The notes beneath the pieces are model-generated. The model worked only from the letters and a program-made list of their open reading frames with translations. It was not told the DNA's origin and did no database searches. The translations under genes and the position numbers were made by a program. A stretch of 64,000 nt of DNA from Myxococcales bacterium (GTDB lineage Bacteria > Myxococcota_A > Polyangia > Nannocystales > Nannocystaceae). Below, piece by piece: positions 42,301-50,179 of the stretch (its first letter is position 1; every line of letters starts with the position of its first letter). The DNA is taken from assembly GCA_020633315.1 (NCBI GenBank), contig JACKDV010000001.1, forward strand, positions 372,001 through 436,000, given 5' to 3'.

Positions 42301-44076
42301 CCCGATCCCGCGGCCAGCTTCGACGAGCGCCAGCGCATGTTCGACCTGCCGCGCTCCACCTGGGAGGACTACTCGGCCCAGGTGCTCAGCGAGGGCGGCG
42401 GGGTGTACCCGCGCAAGAGCAAGGAGGTGCCGCTGTCGCCCCAGGCCCGCGCGCGGCTCGGGCTCGACGCCGAGCGCAGCTACAACGGCGACGAGGTGAT
42501 CATGGCCATCCTGCGCCTCGAGGTCGACCTGTGCTGGATGGGCGGCATCGGCACCTACATCAAGGCGAAGGAGGAGTCCAACTCCGAGGTGGGCGACAAG
42601 GCCAACGACAGCGTGCGCGTGGACGCCTGCGACCTTCGCTGCCGCGTGCTGGCCGAGGGAGCCAACCTCGCGATCACCGATCGCGGCCGCACCGAGTTCG
42701 CCCGCAAGGGGGGCCTCAACTACAACGCCTTCCTCGACAACTCGGGCGGCGTGGACACCAGCGACCACGAGGTCAACATCAAGATCCTGTTCGCGCCGCT
42801 GCTCACCGCCGACGCCGTCACCCGCGACGCTCGCAACGAGGTGCTCGTGGAGTGCGAGGAGGAGGTGGTGCAGATGGTGCTCGCCAACAACCGAGCCCAG
42901 AGTCGCATGGTCTCGTTCGACGTGGAGCGCTCCAAGGTCGACGTGTTCCGCTACGCGCGGGCGCTGCGGGAGCTGGCGCAGCGGGTGCCGTTCTCGCCCG
43001 AGTCGTTCTCGCTGCCGAGCGACGACGAGCTGTACAACCGCTCGCGCAAGGGGCAGGGCCTGTACAAGTGCGAGGGCGCGGTGCTGGGCTCGCACGCCAA
43101 GATGCTGGCCTACCGCCTGCTGCTCGAGGGCGAGCCGCTCGCCGACGACGTGGTGGATCGCTTCGTGACCGCCTACTTCCCGCGGCGGGTCATCGACCTG
43201 GCCGGGCGCGACGCGGTGCGCTCGCACCTGCTGCGCCGCGAGATCGCGACCACGATGATCGTCAACCACGTGGTCGACAACATGGGGGCCACCTTCTTCA
43301 CCGAGGTGGAGGTGGGCACCCTCAAGTCGCTCACCGAGATCACCGAGGCCTACCTGCAGGCGGCGGCCGCCGCCGACCTGCCGTCGATCCAGGCCGAGCT
43401 CTACGCGCTCGAGGACAAGCACCGCATGGGCGCGGTGTACGAGGCGATGGCCTTCATCAAGCACTCGCTGGAGGACGCCACCTTCTACCTGCTGGACCAG
43501 ATGGACCTGCCTCCGCTCGACGAGGCGGCGACGGCCCAGGTCCGCGACCTGCTGGCCAACGTGGACGAGGCCCTGCCGCCCGGCTCCCGCGGCCGCACCG
43601 CGCAGCGCCTGGCTCGCTTCGAGGCGCTGGGCCTGCCCCGCGAGCTGGCGGCGCGCATCGTGAAGCTCCGCTACCTCACCGTGGTGCTGGATGCGGTGCG
43701 GATGTCGGCGGGGCTGGGGCGCGAGCCCAAGAAGATGCTGTGGCTGCGGCTGTCGGTGACCGACGCGATCAGCTTCAACGACCTCAACCAGGCCATCGAT
43801 CGCATGGACCTGGACTCGCCCTGGGACGGCCCCTCGGTGTCGGCGATGCGCCGCCAGCTCAACTTCCACGTGCACAAGCTGGTGCGCATGGTGAAGGGCG
43901 ACGACGTGCAGGGCATGGTGGACGAGGCCGGCCTGCGCGACTTCTCGGCGCGGGTGTCGGAGATGGCGGAGACCAACCCCACGATCTCGGGGCTGGTGAT
44001 GCTCGACGACTGGCTGCGGCGCCTGCTGCCCCCGCTGGCCGAGGTCTCGACCCCGCTGGTCAAGGGCAAGGGCTAG
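39328..44076 (+). CDS. gdhB: Large NAD-specific glutamate dehydrogenase (GDH-180 type)
   Basis: This 1582-residue protein is a bacterial GDH of the very large class, which oxidises glutamate to 2-oxoglutarate and ammonia with NAD. The N-terminal 700 residues are regulatory; family members carry ACT-like segments there. The catalytic region contains RGGLRFSDRPDDFRTEI, PMGAKGGFVLKHPP (the substrate Lys area), VVGVGDMSGDVFGNGLL for the NAD fold, and LAEGANLAITDRGR. The C-terminal helical domain ends near residue 1582. The ATG at 39328 gives a natural start; a TTG at 39274 is in frame but unlikely. It is probably a main route for amino-acid catabolism in this proteolytic organism. Confidence 0.95.
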   Translation: MSPRQLTSRIINEVQQQLQGFAPQRPETDREHLAALAKAVLGSVDLRDLKGTPSARLVPQFEDLLGLLSLRRKGEIKVELSYQEDTDTLVIVSCLEDQPFLVSTMRAALAAEHYEIRRSLNAIVRVRRDPAGKLVGIGTGNAESLMRIEVSLPGSSGGRDGGGVPSGLQARITNRLALAQAMVRDFDPMSKTIEQLADGYFAAAADLHGEAGTAVRESEALLRWLCDENFVLFSVERFDTSGERGEVLGISTIRNVERDESLRKPSAHRHIRYERSPEESPVHRSGKPGYFVATAFGSDGSTDGVVLIEGLFTYKALHTPPEQIPVINTVLHGMLEDRQVASASERGKNITNAFNSLPLEYLLSEDRERIWELTDRILRAEAEGGSDVHIRIGEGSRFAFVFVALPRWQFSEELRQQVQDVLLQHLGGSYADYGVYIDRYDNAVIHFYVTGVGPLREADTDALRDKVLAHARTWADRLREAVTDIAPEGREEELFEIYEDAFNEEHKRRCSVARIKGDIRCLEDLRKGAQNSCDLYESEFGDFPGSLNLRIFSREPLNLSRELPVLSGFGFEVIDEYSRAILVPHLPPVDMDNFRFEMPPEHIGRVLARRANIVAAIQEVFEGKAGEDDLNRLIVVSDLTVRDVEVLRAYVAHMHQLRLPFDVAVIRSALVDHPLVASALMQWLAARFDPEVATDELAELTEATLAKELREITDYTADRVLQAVAELVRATRRTNAYVADRDAGEALAFKIAARKLSYGPEPKPFREIWVSHPELEGVHLRGGKVARGGLRFSDRPDDFRTEIHGLMATQMVKNVLIVPMGAKGGFVLKHPPAGREALQAAGDHFYGIFIRALLSVTDNVVDGEVRTPKGILRYREEDDPYLVVAADKGTAHLSDTANGISAEHGFWLDDAFASGGSHGYDHKKTGITARGAWEVTRRAFNELGVDPEADVITVVGVGDMSGDVFGNGLLRSRTMKLVAAFNHIHIFIDPDPDPAASFDERQRMFDLPRSTWEDYSAQVLSEGGGVYPRKSKEVPLSPQARARLGLDAERSYNGDEVIMAILRLEVDLCWMGGIGTYIKAKEESNSEVGDKANDSVRVDACDLRCRVLAEGANLAITDRGRTEFARKGGLNYNAFLDNSGGVDTSDHEVNIKILFAPLLTADAVTRDARNEVLVECEEEVVQMVLANNRAQSRMVSFDVERSKVDVFRYARALRELAQRVPFSPESFSLPSDDELYNRSRKGQGLYKCEGAVLGSHAKMLAYRLLLEGEPLADDVVDRFVTAYFPRRVIDLAGRDAVRSHLLRREIATTMIVNHVVDNMGATFFTEVEVGTLKSLTEITEAYLQAAAAADLPSIQAELYALEDKHRMGAVYEAMAFIKHSLEDATFYLLDQMDLPPLDEAATAQVRDLLANVDEALPPGSRGRTAQRLARFEALGLPRELAARIVKLRYLTVVLDAVRMSAGLGREPKKMLWLRLSVTDAISFNDLNQAIDRMDLDSPWDGPSVSAMRRQLNFHVHKLVRMVKGDDVQGMVDEAGLRDFSARVSEMAETNPTISGLVMLDDWLRRLLPPLAEVSTPLVKGKG

Positions 44077-44127
44077 GGCGGCGATCGGCTGGGGCGGCCC
44101 GGGCCCGTCGCCCGGCGGGCGCCGTGC

Positions 44128-45156
44128 TCAGCCCTTGGTGCGGAGCTGGGCCAGCGTGGGTCCGTCGTCGTCGGTGACGCAGCGGACCCGCGTGGGCTCG
44201 ACCCCCAGGTGGACGATCCGCGAGCCGGTCTGGTTGAGCGGGTTGACGCTCTTGCCCACCACGATGCCGGGGTGGGGGGCCCGGTAGTCCTTGACCACGT
44301 CGCCGAAGATCGTGCGCACCTCGGCGAGCAGGTCGCCCTCGGCGAGCTCCTGCATCACCTTGGCGTGCACGTAGAGGATGCCGCCCTCGTCGGTGTAGAG
44401 CCACTCGGAGCGGCGGCACAGCACGGTCTCGGACACCGGGCAGAGCACGTCGCCCTCGAGCATGCCCAGGTCGGCCATGAGGTTGAGGATGCCGATGGTG
44501 CCGTCCTCGATCACCGCGTGCTGGAACACGTGGGGGTCCCGCAGCTCCACCGTCACCGAGTGGATCCCCCGTGCCGCGGCGGCGCCCCGCAGGGTGCGAT
44601 CGGCGGCCACGTTGTGCACGATGATCTGCGAGCTCTGCAGCCGCGCCATGCGAGCGGTGATCTCGTGGTCCATGTCGGCGCGCACGTAGTGGGAGTTGAC
44701 CCGGCCGAAGCTCGCGGTGTGCAGGTCCACGTGGTAGTGGAAGCGCGAGACGATGCGCTCGATGATGCGGTGGACGTAGACCTGACTGACCGTGCCCCGC
44801 GGATCGCCGGGGGCGCTGCGGTTGAGGTCTTGCCCGTCGTTGAACTCCCGCTGCTCGAGCAGCAGCCCGGGCACGTTGAGCACCAGGGCCCCCACCACCG
44901 TGCCGTGCAGGTGCTCGGGGTCGAGCTGTCCCACCAGGTGCTGGATGATGGGGATCCCGTTGAGCTCGTTGCCGTGGATGGCCGCGGTCAGGCCGAGCAC
45001 CGGGCCCTCGTGGCGGCCCCGGATCACCACCAGCGGCACCCGGATGGGCTCGCCGAGCTTGTTGTTGACGATGTGCAGCCACAGCCGGGCGACCTGGCCG
45101 GGCTCCACGTCGTCGAGCTCGAGCAGGCGGACGTGGCGGGGCGGGGCGACGCTCAT
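44128..45156 (-). CDS. Succinylglutamate desuccinylase/aspartoacylase family protein
   Basis: The 342-residue protein belongs to the AstE/AspA zinc deacylase family (M14-related). Zinc ligands and substrate residues are visible: AAIHGNELNGIP (His, Glu), DLNRSAPGD and YHVDLHTASFGR (His). The C-terminal domain is beta-rich, as in other members that deacylate amino-acid conjugates such as N-succinylglutamate or N-acetylaspartate. The exact substrate is not evident, and no other ast gene is present. TACCCT 5 bases before the ATG predicts a leaderless transcript, divergent from the universal stress gene. Confidence 0.88.
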   Translation of the reverse strand: MSVAPPRHVRLLELDDVEPGQVARLWLHIVNNKLGEPIRVPLVVIRGRHEGPVLGLTAAIHGNELNGIPIIQHLVGQLDPEHLHGTVVGALVLNVPGLLLEQREFNDGQDLNRSAPGDPRGTVSQVYVHRIIERIVSRFHYHVDLHTASFGRVNSHYVRADMDHEITARMARLQSSQIIVHNVAADRTLRGAAAARGIHSVTVELRDPHVFQHAVIEDGTIGILNLMADLGMLEGDVLCPVSETVLCRRSEWLYTDEGGILYVHAKVMQELAEGDLLAEVRTIFGDVVKDYRAPHPGIVVGKSVNPLNQTGSRIVHLGVEPTRVRCVTDDDGPTLAQLRTKG

Positions 45157-45161
45157 GACCG

Positions 45162-45167
45162 AGGGTA
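45162..45167 (-). promoter_or_regulatory. -10 box (TACCCT), leaderless type
   Basis: On the minus strand TACCCT ends 5 bases before the ATG at 45156. Confidence 0.5.
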
Positions 45168-45252
45168 CTTTGGCCGGACCGGCCCGCAAAGATCGCGTGC
45201 GTATGTGTCTCGGGGGCGCAGGTCGTGCGTCGCCGGGGTCGAGGCGGCGCGG

Positions 45253-45258
45253 TACACC
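45253..45258 (+). promoter_or_regulatory. -10 box (TACACC), leaderless type
   Basis: TACACC ends 6 bases before the universal stress protein ATG at 45265; it is divergent from the TACCCT box 86 bases away. Confidence 0.4.
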
Positions 45259-45264
45259 GAGCCC

Positions 45265-46149
45265 ATGCGGTGGATCTTGGGAGTGGACACGCGCGACCGG
45301 TGTCAGGGGGCGCTGCGCTTCGGGGAGTGGCTCGCCGACGAGTCGCGGGCTTCCCCCGACGACCGCTTCGAGGCGCTGCACGTGCTGCAGGACGAGGATC
45401 TCCGGCCGCTGCGGTCGCATGCCTCGCTCAGCGAGATCGAGCGGATGGCCCGGGAGCGCTTCACCGAGCTGCTGGCCCAGACCCGGCTGCGGGAGTCGCT
45501 GGCCAGCCACGAGATCGTGTACGAGGCGACCGCCGAGCGAGCGCTCGCCAAGCGGGTGACGGGCGAGGACGAGGTGGTGCTGATGGTGGGTCGGCGGGCG
45601 CCTCGTGGCGCCACCGGCTGGACCCGGCTGGGGCGTACGGCACGACGGCTGGTGCGGACCCTGCCCGCGCCGGTGGTGGTGGTCCCGCCCGACTTCGCCC
45701 CCGCGGCCGCCCACGCCGGGCCGGTGCTGCTGGGCACCAACCTGGGGCCGGACAGCGACGGCGCGGCCGACTTCGCCGCCCGCCTGGCCGAGAAGTGGAA
45801 GCGGCCCCTGCTCGCGGCCACGGTGCTGCCGGGGATCATCGACGAGCCGCCCGCGTACCTGCCCGTGGTGGCGCACCAGGAGCTGGTGGAGAGCCGGCGG
45901 GCCGAGGTGCAGCACGATCTCGAGCTGTGGCTGCGTCGGCACCAGCTCTACGGGATCGAGACCGCGGTGCTCACCGGCGACCCCGTGGATCGCCTGACCG
46001 GGCTGGCCTTCGAGCGCGATGCGGTGATGGTGGTGGTGGGCTCGCGGATGCTCACCCTGCGCTCGCGGATCTACCTGTCGAGCATCGGCTCGGACCTCGC
46101 CGGCACGGCCACGGTGCCGGTGGCCGTGGTGCCGCCGCCCCCCACGTAG
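45265..46149 (+). CDS. Tandem universal stress protein
   Basis: The 294-residue protein has two Usp domains. The first ends with EDEVVLMVGRRAPRG and RTARRLVRTLPAPVVVVPPD, and the second with RDAVMVVVGSRMLTLR and LAGTATVPVAVVPPPP. Each has the hydrophobic-strand pattern of UspA folds; the classical ATP loop (G-2x-G-9x-G-S/T) is only partly visible, so nucleotide binding is uncertain. Such proteins help survival under starvation or membrane stress. It converges on purN with a one-base gap between the stop codons. Confidence 0.83.
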   Translation: MRWILGVDTRDRCQGALRFGEWLADESRASPDDRFEALHVLQDEDLRPLRSHASLSEIERMARERFTELLAQTRLRESLASHEIVYEATAERALAKRVTGEDEVVLMVGRRAPRGATGWTRLGRTARRLVRTLPAPVVVVPPDFAPAAAHAGPVLLGTNLGPDSDGAADFAARLAEKWKRPLLAATVLPGIIDEPPAYLPVVAHQELVESRRAEVQHDLELWLRRHQLYGIETAVLTGDPVDRLTGLAFERDAVMVVVGSRMLTLRSRIYLSSIGSDLAGTATVPVAVVPPPPT

Positions 46150-46150
46150 C

Positions 46151-46783
46151 TCAGGTCTCGGGGCAGAAGCGGTCCCGGATCACCCGCCACAGAAGCTCGT
46201 GCTCGGCCTGCAGCACGCGGGCGGCGAGCTTGTCCGGGTCGTCGCCGGGCAGCACGGCGATGGGCTGGTGCGCCAGGATCTCGCCCTCGTCGTACTCCTC
46301 GGTCACCCGGTGCACGGTGGGCCCCGACAGCGGCACCCCGGCGTCGAGCACCGCCTGGTGCACCGCGTGGCCGTACATGCCCTGGCCGCCGAAGCGGGGC
46401 AGGGGGGCGGGGTGGATGTTGATGATGCGGTCCCGGTAGGCCCCGATGATCCGCGGGTCCACTCGCTTCATGTAGCCGGCGAGCACCACCAGGTCGACCT
46501 CGTGCTCGTAGAGGCAGGCGAGGATGGCCGCCCCCTCGTCGGGGTGGGTCTTGCGGCTGATGTGCGCCGCGGCGATGCCCTTGTCGCGGGCGAGCTGCAG
46601 GGCGCCCGCGCCCGAGTTGTTGGAGACCACCACCACCACCGGGGCCGACAGCTCGCCCCGCGAGTACGCAGCCACCAGGGCCTGGAGGTTCGAGCCCCGC
46701 CCCGAGGCCAGCACCCCGATGCGCGGGGGGGCCGAGATGGGCTGGAAGCCGAGAAGGGTAGGGTTGGAGCGCGAGGGAGCCAT
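46151..46783 (-). CDS. purN: Phosphoribosylglycinamide formyltransferase PurN
   Basis: PurN transfers a formyl group from 10-formyl-THF to GAR, the third step of purine synthesis. The 210-residue protein has the phosphate loop LASGRGSNLQAL, VVVVVSNNSGAGAL, VDLVVLAGYMKRV, the catalytic NIHPAPLPRFGG (Asn, His) and TVHRVTEEYDEGEIL (Asp). The ATG at 46783 gives a short N-terminal extension before the core; a longer TTG start is unlikely. A TACAGT box lies 23 bases upstream. It complements purD and purH in this window and depends on folate from folD. Confidence 0.95.
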   Translation of the reverse strand: MAPSRSNPTLLGFQPISAPPRIGVLASGRGSNLQALVAAYSRGELSAPVVVVVSNNSGAGALQLARDKGIAAAHISRKTHPDEGAAILACLYEHEVDLVVLAGYMKRVDPRIIGAYRDRIINIHPAPLPRFGGQGMYGHAVHQAVLDAGVPLSGPTVHRVTEEYDEGEILAHQPIAVLPGDDPDKLAARVLQAEHELLWRVIRDRFCPET

Positions 46784-46868
46784 CTCGGGCGTCTGCGACG
46801 CGCACTGTAGCAGCCCTCGCTCCAATCGGGGCTAGACGAATAGGTGATTTGTATGTTATGTGACTTGT

Positions 46869-47819
46869 ATGAAGGCAGGAAAATGGGTGTTGATCAACAC
46901 GTTGGCGATGGTCGTGCCCGCCTGCCAACGCCTCCCGGTGCCGCCCCAAGGCGATGATGGGGAGGTCACCGACGACGATGGGACCACGTCCTCGAGCCCG
47001 GGGTCGACCGGATCGGGCGCCGATGGGGCGACCAGCGTCGCGCTGGAGACCAGCGACTCGAGCCCGGGCTCGTCCGACGACTCGGTGCTCGACGACGGCT
47101 GCGGCTTCTTGTGCGTCCCCGATGCGGGGCACATCGATCTGGAGTGCGACGTCGCGGCTCAGGACTGCCCCGATGGCCAGAAGTGCGTGTGGGCCGCGAG
47201 CACCGACAGCGGGCTGCGCCGCGATGGGGCTCGCTGCATCGAGGTGACCGGAGACGGCGAGCCCTTTGCGCCCTGCACCCTGCCCACGGGCATCGGCCCC
47301 GAGATCACCGACGACTGCGGTGCCGAGTCCTACTGCCTCGAGGTGTACGGCACGGCCGACCACGGCTTTTGTGCCCCGTTCACCAACCTCGAGTACGACT
47401 GCCGCGAGTACCCGGGCACGGACGTCGCCGTGGAGAACGGCTCGAGCTTCCCCGCGGCGTGCCTGTACTACGAGTGCCAGCCGCTCATCGAAGGGAGCTG
47501 TCCCGACGGGATGCAGTGCACCTTCTATCCGGCGTGGCTCTACGCCTCGCTCCACTGCTGGAGCGTGCCGCCCGAGTACGACCTGCCGCTGGGGGCGTCG
47601 TGCGACTTCGGCCAGTGCGGCGAGGGCAAGCTGTGTGCCCCCGCCGAGTGGCTCCCCGAGTGCACCGGGGACAGCTGCTGCACCGAGTGGTGCGACCTGA
47701 GCGCCCCGGCCTGCGCCACGCCGGGGACCGTGTGCGAGCCCTACCTGGTGTGGAACCACCAGGGGGACCCGGGCTTCGACGACCTGGGGGCGTGCGTGCA
47801 GCCGGGCGCGCTGCGCTGA
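46869..47819 (+). CDS. Cys-rich lipoprotein, divergent family member
   Basis: The 316-residue protein has a short signal (KWVLINTLAMVVPAC) with a lipobox-like VPAC, an Asp/Ser-rich linker of about 70 residues, and then a Cys-rich domain with more than 20 cysteines. The start of that domain, LECDVAAQDCPDGQKCVWA, aligns with FECDIFAQDCPEGEKCMPW in the three lipoproteins at 52-56 kb, so it is a distant paralogue. It is probably disulphide-bonded and displayed on the cell surface. The ATG is preceded by an AT-rich stretch that may be the promoter (TATGTT at 46852-46857). Function unknown. Confidence 0.8.
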   Translation: MKAGKWVLINTLAMVVPACQRLPVPPQGDDGEVTDDDGTTSSSPGSTGSGADGATSVALETSDSSPGSSDDSVLDDGCGFLCVPDAGHIDLECDVAAQDCPDGQKCVWAASTDSGLRRDGARCIEVTGDGEPFAPCTLPTGIGPEITDDCGAESYCLEVYGTADHGFCAPFTNLEYDCREYPGTDVAVENGSSFPAACLYYECQPLIEGSCPDGMQCTFYPAWLYASLHCWSVPPEYDLPLGASCDFGQCGEGKLCAPAEWLPECTGDSCCTEWCDLSAPACATPGTVCEPYLVWNHQGDPGFDDLGACVQPGALR

Positions 47820-47828
47820 GCGCTCGTG

Positions 47829-47834
47829 TACAGT
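47829..47834 (+). promoter_or_regulatory. -10 box (TACAGT) of the radical SAM gene
   Basis: TACAGT, 9 bases, then GTG at 47844. It excludes the in-frame GTG at 47826, which overlaps the box. Confidence 0.4.
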
Positions 47835-47843
47835 CGCGCCCCG

Positions 47844-48998
47844 GTGGACCGCTCGGCCGACTCCGATGGATCCGCGGGGGACGATCGCCCCGGCCTGGGG
47901 TGCTCACACGGCGAGCCCCCGGACTGGCGCGTGCAGCTCCGCGAGGGGCTGCGCAGCGCGGCCGATCTGCGGCGGCTGCCGCTCGCCCCCGAGGAGCTCG
48001 AGGCGCTCGCCGAGGTGACGGCGGCCTACAAGACCCGCGCCCCGCGGCACTACCTGCGGCTGGTCGACTGGAGCGACCCCGAGGATCCGATCCGCCGCCA
48101 GGTGATCCCGGCCCCCGAGGAGCTGGTGGTGGCGCCCGGCGAGCGACCCGATCCGATCGGCGACCGGCGGCACAGCCCGGTGCCGCGGCTGACCCACCGC
48201 TATCCCGACCGCGTGCTGCTCTACCCCACCTACCAGTGCGCGGTGTACTGCCGCTTCTGCTTCCGCAAGGAGTCGCTGGTGGAGGTCGACGAGGGCTACT
48301 CGCCCCGCGCGCTGCGGCCCGCGTACGACTACGTGGCGGCGCACCCCGAGCTGCGCGAGGTGATCCTGACCGGCGGCGATCCGATGATGCTGCGCGACGA
48401 TCACCTCGCGGAGATCCGCCGGCGCCTCGAGGCCATGCCGCAGCTACGCATGCTGCGGCTGCACACCCGGGTGCCCGTGGCGCTGCCCCAGCGGGTCACC
48501 CCCGGCCTGGTGGCGGCGCTGCGCGGAAGGCTGATGGTCGCGGTGGTCACCCACTTCAACCATCCCCGCGAGATCACGCCGGAGGCCGCCGTGGCCTGCC
48601 GTCGCCTGCGGGAGGGCGGCTTCATGCTGCTCAACCAGTCGGTGCTGCTGCGCGGGATCAACGACGACGCCGAGGTGCTGCGCGAGCTGTTCCAGGAGCT
48701 GGTCTACACGCTCGGGGCCAAGCCCTACTACCTGCACCACTGCGACCTCACCCGCGGGCTCTCGCACCTGCGCACGCCCCTCGAGCGGGGGCAGCGGCTG
48801 GTGGACGACCTGCGCGGGCGGATCTCGGGGCTGTGCCAGCCCACCTACGTGCTCGACCTACCGGGCGGGGAGGGCAAGGTGGCGGTGGGGGTCAGCGCGG
48901 TGGAGGAGCACGAGGGCACGCGGTGGATCCTGCGGGGTCGAGACGGGCGTCGGCACGAGTACGACGAGGTCCTGCCCGACGCGGCCGACGATCGCTGA
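47844..48998 (+). CDS. KamA-family radical SAM aminomutase
   Basis: The 384-residue protein has the radical SAM cluster motif CxxxCxxC at C132, C136 and C139 (YQCAVYCRFCF), the SAM-binding VILTGGDPMML, and LHTRVPVALPQRVTP, and it is most like lysine 2,3-aminomutase. The preceding PRHYLRLVDWSDPEDPIRRQVIPAPEEL also matches that family. Lysine 2,3-aminomutase makes beta-lysine with PLP and SAM; related EpmB modifies elongation factor P, and others make compatible solutes. No beta-lysine acetyltransferase (ablB) is next to it, so the biological product is uncertain. The GTG is placed 9 bases after a -10 box. Confidence 0.86.
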   Translation: MDRSADSDGSAGDDRPGLGCSHGEPPDWRVQLREGLRSAADLRRLPLAPEELEALAEVTAAYKTRAPRHYLRLVDWSDPEDPIRRQVIPAPEELVVAPGERPDPIGDRRHSPVPRLTHRYPDRVLLYPTYQCAVYCRFCFRKESLVEVDEGYSPRALRPAYDYVAAHPELREVILTGGDPMMLRDDHLAEIRRRLEAMPQLRMLRLHTRVPVALPQRVTPGLVAALRGRLMVAVVTHFNHPREITPEAAVACRRLREGGFMLLNQSVLLRGINDDAEVLRELFQELVYTLGAKPYYLHHCDLTRGLSHLRTPLERGQRLVDDLRGRISGLCQPTYVLDLPGGEGKVAVGVSAVEEHEGTRWILRGRDGRRHEYDEVLPDAADDR

Positions 48999-49040
48999 GG
49001 CCGAGAGCGGGACGACCACCTGCACGCTGGCGCCGGTCGA

Positions 49041-50075
49041 TCAGCGGGGCAGCGCGCGGCCCAGCTCGGCCATCATCGCGAACAGCTCGACCACGTCGGG
49101 GGACTCGGGGCTGCCGTCGAGCTCGCGGTAGATCGTCTGGACGTTGACCACCACCCGCTCGGTCTCCCGCCAGTGGGAGAACTCGCCGAGCGCGATGTCG
49201 CGGGCGGCCTGCTCGGCGCTCATGCCCGCGGCGTGCCGCTGCCTGGCCTCGTCGTGCAGGTAGCCCAGGTAGCGGCGGGTCTGCTCCACGTCGGAGCGCT
49301 CGGCCAGCGGCCCGTGGCCGGGCACGATGGTGGCGGCGCCCAGCTCGAGGATCCGATCGCAGGCGGCGATCCAGTTGGAGACGGGCCCCTCCCACACGAT
49401 GGGGTGGGCGTCCACGAACAGGATGTCGCCGGTGAAGACCACGCCGCGCGAGGGCAGGTGCACGATCACGTCGCCGGTGGTGTGGCAGGGGCCGACCTCG
49501 TGCAGCTCCACCGCGGTGTCGCCCACGCTCAGGCTCAGGTGCTGCTCGAAGGTGCGGGTGGGCGGGGTGAGGGTGACGCTGCCGAAGTCGAAGGCCCCGA
49601 AGGCGCGGTCGAGCAGCTCCGCCCCCTGCAGCACCGCGCCGAGCTGGCGCACGCCCAGCCGCGACAGCAGCGAGCCCAGCCTCCGCCCCAGCGCGCCGCC
49701 GCGGGCCCCCACGCGCGCGATGGCGGCGAGCTTGGCCACCAGCGCCGGCTGCAGCCGCAGCATCTCCTCGGCGGCGCGGCGCGAGGCCACGATCTCGGCC
49801 CCGTCGCAGAGCTGGTTGCCCCAGCAGTGATCGCCGTTGGCGTGGGTGTTGATCACCAGGTCGAGCTGGCGCGCGGCCGGGGTGGCGTCGCGCATGGCCG
49901 CGAGCATGGCCCGGGTCAGCGGCACGTCGAAGAGGGTGTCGACCAGCATCGAGGCGTCGCCGTCGGTCACCAGTCCGGCGTTGCTCAGGCCCCACGAGCC
50001 ATCGGGCTGCAGCCACGCCCACACGTCCTCCCCGATCTCGTGCAGGCCACGGGTGTAGCGGTCGCGCAGGGGCAT
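49041..50075 (-). CDS. Metallo-beta-lactamase-fold hydrolase
   Basis: The 344-residue protein has the metal-binding motif NTHANGDHCWGN (HxxxDH), then CHTTGDVIVHLP, VVFTGDILF (bridging Asp) and TIVPGHGPLA (last His). This fold includes beta-lactamases, glyoxalases and alkylsulphatases; the substrate is not evident. The first HxH pair is HAN rather than HxH, a variation seen in several MBL subfamilies. The C-terminal half adds helices ending in AMMAELGRALPR. TACCCT 7 bases before the ATG predicts a leaderless mRNA. It is divergent from hslV. Confidence 0.88.
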   Translation of the reverse strand: MPLRDRYTRGLHEIGEDVWAWLQPDGSWGLSNAGLVTDGDASMLVDTLFDVPLTRAMLAAMRDATPAARQLDLVINTHANGDHCWGNQLCDGAEIVASRRAAEEMLRLQPALVAKLAAIARVGARGGALGRRLGSLLSRLGVRQLGAVLQGAELLDRAFGAFDFGSVTLTPPTRTFEQHLSLSVGDTAVELHEVGPCHTTGDVIVHLPSRGVVFTGDILFVDAHPIVWEGPVSNWIAACDRILELGAATIVPGHGPLAERSDVEQTRRYLGYLHDEARQRHAAGMSAEQAARDIALGEFSHWRETERVVVNVQTIYRELDGSPESPDVVELFAMMAELGRALPR

Positions 50076-50082
50076 CGCGAGC

Positions 50083-50088
50083 AGGGTA
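50083..50088 (-). promoter_or_regulatory. -10 box (TACCCT), leaderless type
   Basis: On the minus strand TACCCT ends 7 bases before the ATG at 50075. Confidence 0.5.
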
Positions 50089-50166
50089 GCCGAGCCCGCC
50101 CGCGGTAGCCCCGCGGGATCGAGGCCGAGGCCGGGGCGGGGCTCGGACGCCGCCGCCCGGCCGCCC

Positions 50167-50172
50167 TATACT
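50167..50172 (+). promoter_or_regulatory. -10 box (TATACT) of hslVU, leaderless type
   Basis: TATACT ends 7 bases before the hslV ATG at 50180. No clear -35 box or heat-shock element was seen. Confidence 0.5.
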
Positions 50173-50179
50173 CCCGGCG

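Noticed and set aside
38629..43875. 1748-codon minus-strand open frame opposite glutamate dehydrogenase
   Set aside because: Antisense shadow; no recognisable motif, His/Val/Leu/Gly bias typical of reverse-complemented GC-rich coding.
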